A DNA stretch of 64,000 bases from Sycon ciliatum. Lineage: Eukaryota; Porifera; Calcarea; Leucosolenida; Sycettidae. The stretch is from contig NC_088654.1 of assembly GCF_964019385.1 (NCBI RefSeq), forward strand, positions 19,398,543 to 19,462,542, given 5' to 3'. The notes beneath the pieces were generated by a model. That model worked only from the letters and a program-made list of their open reading frames with translations, was not told where the DNA came from and ran no database searches. Each line of letters starts with the position of its first letter. Position 1 is the first letter of the stretch. Positions 1-10,525 of the stretch are shown piece after piece. A program made the position numbers and the translations under genes.

Positions 1-87
1 AGAGAAACATTTGTTTTACTGTACGTATTGGGTAAAAAGTGAAAACAGTACATACACCGGGCACTACACTCGACACTGCACCCTTAC

Positions 88-186
88 ACTATTCTGGATG
101 TTCTTCTCGGCACCGGCATCGAGCAGGGTTCTGCAAATGTCGATATTGCCTTGCTTGGCAGCACAGTGCAATGGAGTGTCAAAAGC
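88..186 (-). CDS. Ankyrin repeat exon, unit 1
   Basis: A 99-nt exon encoding exactly 33 residues, one ankyrin repeat. It has the TPLHCAA helix start, the NIDICRTLLDAGA second helix and a loop ending in IQNS. The acceptor reads TGCTTCCAG|GCT after a pyrimidine tract and the donor reads AGT|GTAAGGG, giving phase 0 at both ends. Ankyrin repeats stack as helix pairs and bind protein partners. Partner and host protein are unknown because no other domain is visible. Confidence 0.85.
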
Positions 187-769
187 CTGGAAGCACAGGA
201 AAAAAAACAGGGTCCGTGAAAAGCACTCAATAAGTTACATATTAAATACCAATCACAAGTGCAGATCAATGCAGTCATAACAGTTGAGAGTAGAATGCAA
301 CAGTTGACAAATTCACAATTTCTCCCTCACATCGTCTCATTTTGTATGTTTAAACTTTCACTCAGGGCTAGCAACTGACAATTTATGAGTGATCCTCCAG
401 TGAGTCCAAGCTAGTAAACAAGGTGAAAACGACTGTGGATGCTCCATCTATTTGCATGTTGAGAGCGTAAAAATGCAAAACCTTTGCATGAGCATAGTAT
501 GAAACGGAATTAAATTGACCAATTTCAAGTAGACAGCAGGATTTTGCCCAAATGTTCTTCCACAGTTCCGACTCTGATATAATTCCACTTGTGATGAACT
601 TCTAACTGGCTTTGAGTTAGTGTATGAACATAATGTTCAGGTCATTCAGGTCATTCACATATGTTCAGGTCATTCAGGTCATTCACATATGTTCAGGTCA
701 TTCACATATGTTCAGGTCATTAAAAGATTCCAGTTGGGACAGGGTCAGAGAAACATTTGTTTTACTGTT

Positions 770-1101
770 TGTTTTTCTTCAGACATTTCCCGTTTGTCTC
801 TTTCCCTGAAACCAGTTGATATTTTATGACTTGGGGCTCCCCGCGTGCTAGTTTGTACGTGAAGTGTGTGGTTTACAATGAGGGCTGCGTCCCACCCGCC
901 TGTGTGGAGTCACAGGAAGTGTGAGTCACGAAGTCTGAAGAAAATGTTGAACGGCCTCTGCTGGGATGACGACTACACCATAGCTCAGTGGTTAGAGCAT
1001 CGTTGGCTACAGGCGAAGGTCCCTGGTTCGAGGCCTGGTAGTGACAGTCAATTTTTCTTCAGACTTTTCCCGTTTGTCTCTTTCCCTCAAACCAGTTAAT
1101 A
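770..1101 (+). mobile_element. tRNA-derived SINE with 9-bp target duplication
   Basis: The insertion lies between unit 1 and unit 2 and is flanked by direct repeats TTTACTGTT (761-769 and 1102-1110). It contains an A box, TAGCTCAGTGG at 981-991, and a B box, GGTTCGAGGCC at 1025-1035, spaced as in a tRNA. The same tail (CAGAC.TTTCCCGTTTGTCTC...AAACCAGT) occurs both at the start (about 780-825) and at the end. The element is therefore a head-to-tail composite whose second unit begins near GACTTGGGGCTCCCCGC. Relatives lie at 13.5-13.85 kb on the other strand. A RNA polymerase III promoter is inferred from the boxes. Confidence 0.8.
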
Positions 1102-1174
1102 TTTACTGTTAGTATTGGGTAAAAAGTGAAAACAGTACATACACCGGGCACTACACTCGAAAATGTACCCTTAC

Positions 1175-1273
1175 ACTATTCCGGATGTCCTTCTCGGCAC
1201 CGGCATCGAGCAGGGTTTTGCAAATGTCGATATTGCCTTGCTTGGCGGCACAGTGCAATGGAGAGTCAAAAGC
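1175..1273 (-). CDS. Ankyrin repeat exon, unit 2
   Basis: A 99-nt phase 0-0 exon with acceptor CTTCCAG|GCT and donor AGT|GTAAGGG. It differs from unit 1 by a Ser in place of Thr in the TPLH motif (FDSPLHCAA) and by KDIRNS at the end. The Thr-to-Ser change is conservative and the repeat should still fold. Confidence 0.84.
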
Positions 1274-1920
1274 CTGGAAGCACAGGAAAGAAACAGGGGT
1301 CCGCAAAAAGTACTCAATAAGTAACATATTAGATCACAATCACAAGTGCAGATCAATGCAGCCATAACAGTGGAGAGTAGAATGCAACAGTTGACAAATT
1401 CACAAGTTATCCCACACATCGTCTCATTTTGTATGTTTGAACTTTCACTCAGGGCTAGCAATTGACAATTTATGAGTGACCAACCAGTGAATCCAAGCTA
1501 GTAAGCAAGGTTAAAATGACTCTGGATGCTCAATCTATTTGCATGATGAGAGAGTAACCATGCAAAACCTTTGCATGAGCATAGTATAAAACGGAATTAA
1601 ATTGACCGATTTCAAGTAGACAGCAGGTGTTTGCCCATAAGTTCTTCCCCAGTTCCGACTCTGATATAATTCCTCTTGTGGTGAACTTTTAACTGGCTTT
1701 GAGTTAGTGTATGAACATAATATTCAGGTCATTCAGGTCATTCACATATGTTCAAGTCATTCAGGTCACTCACATATGTTCAGGTCATTCACATATGTTC
1801 AGGTCATTAAAAGATTCCAGTTGGTACAGGGTCAGAGAAACATTTGTTTTACTGTACGTATTGGGTAAAAAGTGAAAACAGTACATACACCGGGCACTAC
1901 ACTCGAAACTGTACCCTTAC

Positions 1921-2019
1921 ACTATTCCGGATGTCCTTCTCGGCACCGGCATCGAGCAGGGTTTTGCAAATGTCGATATTGCCTTGCTTAGCGGCACAGT
2001 GCAATGGAGTGTCAAAAGC
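1921..2019 (-). CDS. Ankyrin repeat exon, unit 3
   Basis: A 99-nt phase 0-0 exon with intact splice sites. It reads FDTPLHCAAKQGNIDICKTL, then a loop ending KDIRNS. It is almost identical to unit 2, consistent with recent duplication of the pair. Confidence 0.84.
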
Positions 2020-2619
2020 CTGGAAGCACAGGACAGAAACAGGATTCCGCAAAAAGTACTCAATAAGTTACATAATAGGTCACGATCACAAGTGCAGATC
2101 AATGCAGTCATAACAGTGGAGAGTAGAATGCGACAGTTGACAAATTCACAATTTCTCCGACACATCGTCTCATTTTGTACGTTGGAACTTTCACTCAGGG
2201 CTAGCAATTGACAATTTGTGAGTGATCATCCAGTGAATCCAAACTAGTAAGCAAATTGGAAACGACTCTGGATGCTCAATCTATTTGCATGTTGAGAGCG
2301 TAAACATTCAAAGCCTTTGCATCAGCATAGTATGAAACGGAATTAAATTGACCAATTTCAAGTAGACAGCAGGTGTTTGCCCATAAGTTCTTCCCCAGTT
2401 CCGACTCTGATATAATTCCTCTTGTGGTGAACTTTTAACTGGGTTCGAGTTAGTGTATGAACATAATATTTTGTTCAGGTCATTCAGGTCATTCACATAT
2501 GTTCAGGTCATTAAAAGATTCCAGTTGGGACAGGGTCAGAGAAACATTTGTTTTAATGTTAGTATTGAAAGTGAAAACAGTACAAACACCGGGCACTGCA
2601 CTCGAAACTGCACTCTTAC

Positions 2620-2718
2620 ACTATTCTGGATGTTCTTCTCGGCACCGACATCGAGCAGGGTTTTGCAAATGTCGATATTGCATTGCTTGGCGGCACAGTG
2701 CAATGGAGTGTCAAAAGC
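2620..2718 (-). CDS. Ankyrin repeat exon, unit 4
   Basis: A 99-nt phase 0-0 exon with donor AGT|GTAAGAG. The conserved Gly after the first helix (KQG) is Cys here (KQC), and the loop has DVGAEKN. Units 4, 5, 6 and 8 share this Cys and so mark one sublineage of the array. Confidence 0.84.
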
Positions 2719-3316
2719 CTGGAAGCACAGGAAAGAAACAGGGTCCCCGAAAAGTACTCAATAAGTTGCAGATAAGGTCACAATCACAAGTGCAGATCAA
2801 TGCAGTCATAACAGTGGAGAGTAGAATGCAACAGTTGACAAATTCACAATTTATCCCACACATCGTCTCATTTTATACGTTTGAACTTTCACTCAGGGCT
2901 AGGAAGTGACAATTTATGAGTGATCTTTCAGTGAATCCAAGCTAGTAAGCAAGGTGAAAACGACTCTGGATGCTCCATCTATTTGCATGTTGAGAGCGTA
3001 AACATGCAAAACCTTTGCATGAGCATAGTATGAAACGGAATTAAATTGACCAATTTCAAGTAGACAGCAGGATTTTGCCCAAATGTTCTTCCCCAGTTTC
3101 GTCTTTGATATAATTCCACTTGTGATGAACTTTTAACTGGCTTTGAGTTAGTGTATGAACATATGTTCAGGTCATTCAGGTCATTCACATATGTTCAGGT
3201 CATTAAAAGATTCCAGTTGGTACAGGGTCAGAGAAACATTTGTTTTACTGTACGTATTGGGTAAAAAGTGAAACCAGTACATACACCGGGCACTACACTC
3301 GAAACTGTACCCTTAC

Positions 3317-3415
3317 ACTATTCTGGATGTTCTTCTCGGCTCCGACATCGAGCAGGGTTTTGCAAATGTCGATACTGCATTGCTTGGCGGCACAGTGCAA
3401 TGGAGTGTCAAAAGC
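3317..3415 (-). CDS. Ankyrin repeat exon, unit 5
   Basis: A 99-nt phase 0-0 exon, closest to unit 4: it shares KQC and DVGAEKN, and has Ser in place of Asn before IDIC. Splice sites are intact. Confidence 0.84.
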
Positions 3416-3985
3416 CTGGAAGCACAGGAAAGAAACAATGTCCGCGAAAAGTACTCAATAAGTTGCAAATAAGATCACAATCACAAGTGCAGATCAATGC
3501 AGTCATAACAGTTGAGAGTAGAATGCAATAGTTGAAAAATTCACAATTTATCCCACACATCGTCTCATTTTGTACGTTTGAATTTTCACTCAGGGCTAGC
3601 AACTGACAAATCATGAGTGATCATCCATTGAATCCAAGCTAGTAAACAAGGTGAAAACGACTCTGGATGCTCCATTAATTTGCATGTTGAGAGCGTAAAC
3701 ATGCAAAAGCTTTGCATGAGCATAGAATGAAACGGAATTAAATTGACCAATTTCAAGTAGACAGCAGGATTTTGCCCAAAGGTTCTTCCCCAGTTTCGTC
3801 TTTGATATAATTCCACTTGTGGTGAACTCTTAACTGGCTTTGAGTTAGTGTATGAACATATGTTCAGGTCATTAAAAGATTCCAGTTGGTACAGGGTCAG
3901 AGAAACATTTGTTTTACTGTACGTATTGGGTAAAAAGTGAAAACAGTACATACACCGGGCACTACACTCGAAACTGTACCCTTAC

Positions 3986-4084
3986 ACTATTCTGGATGTC
4001 CTTCTCGGCACCGGCATCGAGCAGGGTTTTGCAAATTGGGATATTGCATTGCTTGGCGGCACAGTGCAACGGAGTGTCACCAGC
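3986..4084 (-). CDS. Ankyrin repeat exon, unit 6
   Basis: A 99-nt phase 0-0 exon starting AGDTPLH, the canonical G-x-TPLH form, instead of AFDTPLH. A proline replaces Asp in the second helix (NIPIC), which may distort that helix. Splice sites are intact. Confidence 0.83.
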
Positions 4085-4751
4085 CTGGAAGCACAGGAAA
4101 GAAACAGGAGTCCGCGAAAAGTACTCAACAAGTTACATATTAGATCACAATCACAAGTGCAGATCAATGCAGTCATAACAGTGGGGAGTAGAATGCAACA
4201 GTTGACAAATTCACAATTTCTCCCACACATCGTCTCATTTTGTACGTTTGAACTTTCACTCAGAGCTAGCAAGTGACAATTTATGAGTGATCATCCAGTG
4301 AATCCAAGCTAGTAAGCAAGGTGAAAACGACTCTGAATGCTCAATCTATTTGCATGTTGAGAGCGTTAACATTCAAAACCTTTGCATGAGCATAGTATGA
4401 AACGGAATTAAATTGACCAATTTCAAGGAGACAGCAGGGTTTTGCCCAAATGTTCTTCCCCAGTTCCGACTCTGATATAATTCCTCTTGTGGTGAACTTT
4501 TAACTGGCTTTGAGTTAGTGTATGAACATAATATTCAGGTCATTCAGGTCATTCACATATGTTCAGGTCATTCAGGTCATTCACATATGTTCAGGTCATT
4601 TAGGTCATTCGCATTATGTTCAGGTCAGTTGGGACTCCAGAAGATTCCAGTTGGGACAGAGAAACATTTGTTTTACTGTACGAATTGGGTAAAAAGTAAA
4701 AAGTGAAAACAGTACATACGCCGGGCACTACACTCGAAACTGTACCCTTAC

Positions 4752-4850
4752 ACTATTCCGGATGTTCTTCTCGGCACCGGCATTGAGCAGGGTTCTGCAA
4801 ATGTCGATATTGCCTTGCTTGGCAGCACAGTGCAATGGAGTGTCACCAGC
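4752..4850 (-). CDS. Ankyrin repeat exon, unit 7
   Basis: A 99-nt phase 0-0 exon, AGDTPLHCAAKQGNIDICRT then LLNAGAEKNIRNS. Splice sites are intact. The intron that follows it in transcript order is normal; the intron before it (higher coordinates) carries the 5297-6318 transposon. Confidence 0.84.
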
Positions 4851-5296
4851 CTGGAAGCACAGGAAAGAAACAGGGGTCCGCGAAAAGTACTCAATCTGTT
4901 ACATATTAGATTACAATCACAAGTGCACTTCAATGCAGTCATAACAGTGGAGAGTAGAATGCAACAGTTGACAAATTCACAATTTATCCCACACATCGTC
5001 TCATTTTGTACGTTTGAACTTTCACTCAGGGCTAGCAACTGACAATTCATGAGTGATCATCCAGTGAATCCAAGCTAGTAAGCTAGGTGATAACGACTCT
5101 GAATGCTCAATCTATTTGCATGTTGAGAGCGTAACCATGCAAAACCTTTGCATGAGCATAGTATGAAACGGAATTAAATTGACCAATTTCAAGTAGACAG
5201 CAGGATTTTGCCCAAATGTTCTTCCCCAGTTTCGTCTTTGATATAATTCCACCTGTGATGAACTTTTAACTGGTTTCGAGTTAGTGTATGAACATA

Positions 5297-6318
5297 CTTC
5301 CTCCGCGTCATCGAAATTGTCGCAGTTTGACTAGTGACTTGTCACTTGTTACTGACAACTCCAGAAGCTAAGCCATTCGAAACTTATTACACAGTATGAT
5401 AGTCTGAAGACTAGAGTAACATTCCAGGACAGTTGGACTGAGAGTTTTCATGCAGAGATGAAGTCCTCGTCGTCGTTGATGTCAATGGACGCAAAAATAT
5501 CGTTCTGAAATATTTCAAGGAAGGTTGAAAGTTGGTCGCGCCTCATCTCAAACGCTTTGACTTTCTCCACAGGACAAGAGCTGCTATGCTTGTCGTCTGC
5601 TAGCTCTGGGTGATTTCTACTTCACCACCAACGAAGCCTAGTAAGAATACACGATCGTTGCAAGGTCGGTTGATTACCGTCGGCGGAATCACCTCGATCT
5701 TGAAATGAACTTTTTTTTAGCCGTGGCATGCCTATTTATTTTAGCTGTGTGGTCACAGCTCATGCAGGTAAGTGTACTATCACCAGATCACGTCCAGTGC
5801 GCCCTCTTTTTCTGCATCACTGGTATACCCTGGTACGACACCTGCGCGTGCATCACTAGCACTACGTGTAGAGTCTACACGGCTCTTGCAGGTACAATCA
5901 TGTACTGAGTGTCTCAGCCAGAGCAACAAATTTTATCGCTGTTGCAGGCATTTAGTTTGCTGACCCCTCGATGTTTCTCCAAGCGCTGCCACTTGTTCCA
6001 CGAAGTCATTCTCACCCCAGCTAAGGTAAAACAGTGATGAGGCTTGAGTGAATGGCCATAAGCACGAGAAATGTGCAGGCTGCAATGCCTGACTGATCTC
6101 AGCGAGTCGAAATTACCATCGCAGCGACATCAGCGAAGAAATTGCGTCTAGTTCAAAAATTCCAGCTTCCAACAACAGAAAATAGAACTTTGCCGTCACC
6201 CTATACTGATGACTATCGCCTAGGTCCGATTCCTTGCCTCTGGTACGAGTGCTGGTGAGTATATACCCCGTTTTATATCAAAAGTCAAACTGCGACAATT
6301 TCGATGACGCGGAGGAAG
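5297..6318. mobile_element. TA-flanked DNA transposon with 36-bp inverted repeats
   Basis: A 1022-bp insertion in the ankyrin intron between units 8 and 7. The ends are perfect 36-bp inverted repeats starting CTTCCTCCGCGTCATCGAAA. The flanks are TA (5295-5296 and 6319-6320), and uninterrupted units read through as GAACATATGTTCAGG, so the target duplication is TA. The TA target and a CTNCCTCCG-type end suggest a Tc1/mariner-superfamily or Stowaway-like element. No transposase was recognised inside, so it is probably non-autonomous. Confidence 0.85.
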
Positions 6319-6473
6319 TATGTTCAGGTCATTTAGGTCATTCACATATGTTCAGGTCATTAAAAGATTCCAGTTGGGACAGGGTCAGAGAAACATTTGT
6401 TTTACTGTTAGTATTGGGTAAAAAGTGGAAACAGTCCATACACCGGGCACTACACTCGAAACTGTACCCTTAC

Positions 6474-6572
6474 ACTATTCTGGATGCTCTTCTGGGCACC
6501 GGCATCGAGCAGGGTTTTGCAAATGTCGATATTGCATTGCTTGGCAGCACAGTGCAATGGAGTGTCAAAAGC
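6474..6572 (-). CDS. Ankyrin repeat exon, unit 8
   Basis: A 99-nt phase 0-0 exon with KQC after the first helix and a loop reading DAGAQKSIQNS. Splice sites are intact. It lies between the 1-kb transposon and the BEL gag fragment. Confidence 0.84.
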
Positions 6573-6754
6573 CTGGAAGCACAGGAAAAAAACAGGGTCC
6601 GCGAAAAGTACTCAATAAGTTACATATTAGATCACAATCACAAGTGCAGATCAATGCAGTCATAACAGTGGAGAGTAGAATGCAACAGTTGAAAAATTCA
6701 CAATTTATCCCACACATCGTCTCATTTTGTACGTTTGAACTTTCATTCGGGGCT

Positions 6755-7143
6755 GCCCCACTCATCCCGGCCTTAACCCCCCGCAGTCAAATCCTGGACA
6801 CGCCACTGACAGCCACAGTACACAGTCCTGCAGTAGGTCAGCAGCAGCCGCCACAGTCAGATGTTAGATGGCAGTGGCAGTCTGACATCACACAGCTCGT
6901 TGGAGCTATACTGGCAGCAGTATACATGCAGAAGTCCTTGTACACTCCATCACAGTGACATATGAACGGCTATATGACTAGGCAAGCTGGTGGAAAAGAT
7001 CTGCCACAGTTTTCCAGGCAGCCTGAAGAATGGCTGATCTTCAAAAAGATGTTCAAGACAACAACCAGGGACTTTGGGTTTTCGCATGCGGAGAACCTGC
7101 GCCAACTGCACAGTGCGCTGAGGGGCAAGGCCAGAGACGCAGT
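6755..7143 (+). pseudogene. BEL/Pao gag fragment
   Basis: The intron sequence breaks at CATTCGGGGCT and resumes at CAGGTCATGAAAAG, with about 390 bp of foreign sequence between. From 6962 it reads KDLPQFSRQPEEWLIFKKMF and a helix ending LRGKARDAVQ. This matches the DUF1759-type gag segment of BEL retrotransposons and resembles the corresponding part of the element at 16.2 kb (NLPAYSGDSEEWPIF...LKGPAKAAV). It is a fragment without the rest of gag or pol. Confidence 0.7.
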
Positions 7144-7253
7144 TCAGGTCATGAAAAGATTCCAATTAGGTCGGGGCCAGAGTAACTAATATTTTACTGT
7201 ATATTCTCACTGTATGTATCACCGTGCACAACACTCAAAAACTGTGCTCTTAC

Positions 7254-7352
7254 ACTATTCTGGATGTCCTTGTCGGCACCTGCTTCGAGCAGGGATATGC
7301 AAATGTCGATATTGCCTTGCTCGGCGGCTTTGTGCAATGGAGTGTCACCAGC
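7254..7352 (-). CDS. Ankyrin repeat exon, unit 9 (most canonical)
   Basis: A 99-nt phase 0-0 exon with acceptor TGTGCTTACAG|GCT and donor AGT|GTAAGAG. It reads GDTPLHKAAEQGNIDICISL then LEAGADKDIQNS, the closest to the ankyrin consensus in the array. It is also the most diverged from the other units, so it may be the oldest member or the array edge. It comes first in transcript order among the visible exons. Confidence 0.85.
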
Positions 7353-7520
7353 CTGTAAGCACAGGCAAGAATCATTGGTACAGGAAAAACACTCAATAAG
7401 TTGCGCAGTAGTTCACAATCACAATGGTAGATGAACGTATAATGCCACAGTAGACAAAATCGCAGTTTATCTCCCAAATCGTCTCATTTTGTACATTAGA
7501 ACTTTCATTCGGGGCTAGTA

Positions 7521-8244
7521 ATTGGGAACTTGAGTTTCGTCCCAGTCGTCTTCAACCGCCATGTATCTCCTCGTCAGTAATCCTCGTCTCGTCTTCAACC
7601 TCGTCTCGTCTATGTCAACCTCATCTCATCTATGTCAACCTCGTCTTGTCTATGTCAACCTCATTTCGTTCAAGTCATGCAGGTCAGCTGTTTCCAGTAT
7701 TTCTCTCTTTCTTTCTCGTGTGTTCTTCTTCGTCAAATTTATTTTTGTCGCAGTAATGTAGTTAGTGTGTGTTAGAATCCACCGATCACACTGCCATGTT
7801 TGCACGCGCCACGCACCACTGCATCAGTGCATTGCGCACTGCACTCACACTGCCAGCGCAGAGATTTGGGCGCGCTTAGCCTGACGTCACACAACTGCTT
7901 TCTTTGCACTTTCTCTTTCTTTCTTTCTTTTTTTACTAGCAAACACAGCCCTACTAATAATCAGGGGAAGAGGACAACTGAAATGACACTGGACAACAAG
8001 ACAAAGGGGAGTAGGGGCGATGTGCCGATGTGGTTGGCGAGGCTCATCCGACCGGAGGTCTCGGAATCATAGCCTACGACCAGGCATCGACTCTTGCTGT
8101 TGGCTTCACTTCGAAGTCTAATTAGTGGTGACTTTTAGCTTGTGCCAGCATCAATTTTTTCAGCTCTCTAAGTTTGGCTTCTAGCTTGTGGTAGCTTTGA
8201 GAAACTAATTAGCCAGACGCTTCGATTGTGTTCAGCTCGTACTG
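7521..8244. other. No host gene seen; short T/C-rich direct repeats
   Basis: Similarity to the ankyrin unit stops near 7520. From 7575 to about 7675 a 19-21 bp motif, TATGTCAACCTCATCTC-like, is repeated about four times. The rest is pyrimidine-rich with no recognisable exon, and may include the 5' region of the DIRS-like element. Confidence 0.5.
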
Positions 8245-9220
8245 TTGGTGCCTGAAACAATGTCGGCTATTGTGCATCGGATGCGGGTGGCAGAACTGCG
8301 AGCCGAGCTGGACAATCGAGGTCTGCTGACCACCGGAAAGAAATCCATTCTGGTTCAGAGATTGCTGGACGACATGGAGCAAGAAAACCTGGGTCCAACT
8401 CAACCTTCAGCAAACGACTCTGCCGAACCAACTGTGGATACATGCGAGGTGTTCGCCGATCCCCCAGGCACCTTGGATCCGACTGGTATTCGTGAACTTA
8501 TTCGGGCTGAAGTTCGTTCTGCCATCACAGACGAGGTTGGAGCCTCTCTTCTATCGCAGCCAAGTACGGCACCAGCGCCACCAGCTGCGTCATCCGACAT
8601 TGGCGTGAGTGCTGCGTGCTCCACACCGCCTCACGCCGGAAATCTGCACGTCCCAAAGTCGGCGCAGGATAGGATATTGCGAGGTGAGTTTGTGGACTTT
8701 GACCAATTGTTGCCTGAGATCTTGGGGGCAGTTGATAGCAATAAGTCGTTCGAGCTCAGATCCAGTTCATCCAGGGGTGCACTGGAAGTCGTAGAGGTGA
8801 ACACCACTTGCCCGGTTCATAGACGCGTGCACGATATCGCCACTTGGTTAGAAGCATGGTCTCTGTATATGCATGTTGTGATCAGCAATGCACCCCACCA
8901 CACAGCAGAACTCCTGTCATACCAGTGCATGATCTTAGCGGCCAACAGGCAGTATTTTGCAGAAGCTTGGCTTATGTATGACCAGCAATTTCGAAGGTTT
9001 GTCGCTTCACAACCTGGCAAGCGCTTTGATACGATTGACATAAATACATGGCAGCTGTGCATCACAGGCAAGGCCAGGCATAGATGCCGTTATCTGCCAA
9101 AACTTTAACCTTGGCAAGTGTAGCTGGTCAAATTGCCGGTTCGCCCACATCTGCAACCGCTGTGGCAAGGACCACCCCCGCAGCAAGTGTTCCGGCAAAG
9201 GTCAGCGACCAGCCCAGTAG
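8245..9220 (+). pseudogene. DIRS-like retroelement gag with SAP domain and zinc knuckle
   Basis: The first frame (8245-9108) opens with a SAP-type motif: VAELRAELDNRGLLTTGKKS then LVQRLLDD, a helix-extended-helix DNA-binding fold. A low-complexity linker and the family block RILRGEFVDFDQLLPE follow. The frame then shifts near 9095. A second frame ending with TAG at 9218-9220 gives a knuckle, CNRCGKDHPRSKC, preceded by CSWSNCRFAHI. This layout (SAP, ILRGE.VD..LLPE, Cys-rich end) resembles gag-like first proteins of DIRS-like elements in marine invertebrates. One frameshift makes the copy non-functional as read. Confidence 0.68.
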
Positions 9221-9245
9221 TTCTGGATTGCAGTCCCAGTCTGAG

Positions 9246-10525
9246 CAACCAATAGCTGTTGCATGTGTACATAATTTTCTTCCCCTTCACATTAATAATT
9301 CCTCTGTACATACCCCTTTGCATGTCTCTCTTTTTGAGCTTCTATTGCGTCATCACCCCGATAAAGAATTTGCTTCCCATGTGCTAAACGGGCTGCGCTA
9401 CGGCTTTAGCATAGGTTTCACCGCTTCACGCGACGTTTCTGTCCAGTCTGCTAATCTGCCATCTTCTGCTGCTTGTGCCTCCTTTATTTCTGACCAGCTT
9501 TATGCTTCTTACCAGCATGGCGAAACTGCTGGTCCTTTTAGTGCAGCACCGTTCTCCTTCATGTGCTGTTCTGGTGTCGGCGCGGTACGGAAGAAGAACG
9601 GCAAGCTTCGTATGATTCACCATAACTAGTTATCGCTAGCCCCGCCGGGAATAGTGTGAACGACGGAGTTCCAGCTGACCAGTTTTCCCTGCACTACATC
9701 AGTATTGACGATGCAATCGAGTCTATTATGTCCTGACCTCAGCCGGTGTACCTCCCAAAGCTGGACATCAAAAGTGCATTCCGGCAAATCCCAGTTCGTG
9801 CCGAAGACCACTCACTACTCGGCATATTTTGGCAAGGCAGCTACTACTATGAGCGGGTGCTACCGTTTGGGCTTCGCTCCAGCCCAGCCATTTTCGATTC
9901 CGTTGCCTCGGCGATAGAGTGGATTATCCGGAACCATTTATCCAATGCCGACCTATTCCACTACTTGGACGACTTTCTAAACGTCACAACTGGCCATACT
10001 GTCGCCCAGCGTCAACTAGCAATCCTGCTGCGGGCCTTCATCAATTTGGGCGTGCCGCTAGCGAGATCACTAACGTTTCTTGGCATTATTCTGGACTGCG
10101 AGCGGCTCGAGGCAAGGCTCCCCATGGACAAGCTCACCGACCTCCGATCGCTATTGGCCAGCATGATCAACAGTTGGAAGATATCCCAACGCCAACTCGA
10201 GTTCCTATTCGATAAGCTCTCATTTGCTGCCCGTGTCATCACTCCAGGCCGTACCTTCATGCATCGTCTGTGGTCCGTCTGCTCACTGTTTCAGCAACCA
10301 CACTACTCAATAACTTTTACCCAAGAATGCCTGGATGACCTGCTATGGTGGATGAGGCTACTTAGTGAGTGGAACGGGAAGTTCTTCTCCTTGCACCGTA
10401 ACTGGACCCATCACCAGATCTCCAGCTATACACAGATGCAAGTGGCACTCACGGCTGGGGTGCTTACAACAACAGGAAGTGGATTCAAGGTTCATGGAAC
10501 AGCACCCAGATGCTGCAGTCTATCA
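9246..10525 (+). pseudogene. DIRS-like reverse transcriptase/RNase H, frameshifted and 3'-truncated
   Basis: Three frames are needed. 9300-9629 carries LLRHHPDKEF and VRKKNGKLRMIHH. 9630-9725 carries NSVNDGVPADQFSLHYISID. 9746 onward carries LDIKSAFRQIPV, LPFGLRSSPAIFD and the catalytic YLDDFL. Near 10430 another frame gives RNase H: LYTDASGTHGWGAYNNRKW. These blocks match DIRS-type elements better than Gypsy. The tyrosine recombinase expected downstream is missing, because a LINE fragment on the other strand begins near 10525. Confidence 0.75.

Larger units (their letters stand above)
1..7520 (-). repeat. Tandem array of single-ankyrin-exon units
   Basis: Nine copies of a segment of about 670-770 bp follow each other, each with one 99-nt ankyrin exon read on the minus strand and about 600 bp of highly similar intron. 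Exon-to-exon spacing is about 1087, 746, 699, 697, 669, 766, 1722 and 780 bp. The long steps are explained by a SINE (770-1101) and a DNA transposon (5297-6318). The last step carries a BEL gag fragment but a shortened intron. Each intron holds a small variable repeat built on CAGGTCATTCACATATGTT. All exons are phase 0 at both ends, so units can be gained, lost or skipped without a frameshift. Transcription would run from unit 9 to unit 1, and the gene probably continues beyond the left edge. No start exon, stop exon or other domain was seen. Confidence 0.88.

Noticed and set aside
960..1040. A true tRNA gene
   Set aside because: A and B boxes are present, but the rest does not fold as a tRNA and the sequence recurs within a larger repeat with target duplications, so it is a SINE.
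11..7399. Plus-strand frames across the ankyrin array (repeated FSAPASSRVLQ-type peptides)
   Set aside because: They are antisense shadows of the minus-strand ankyrin exons; splice sites and the 33-residue periodicity fit only the minus strand.
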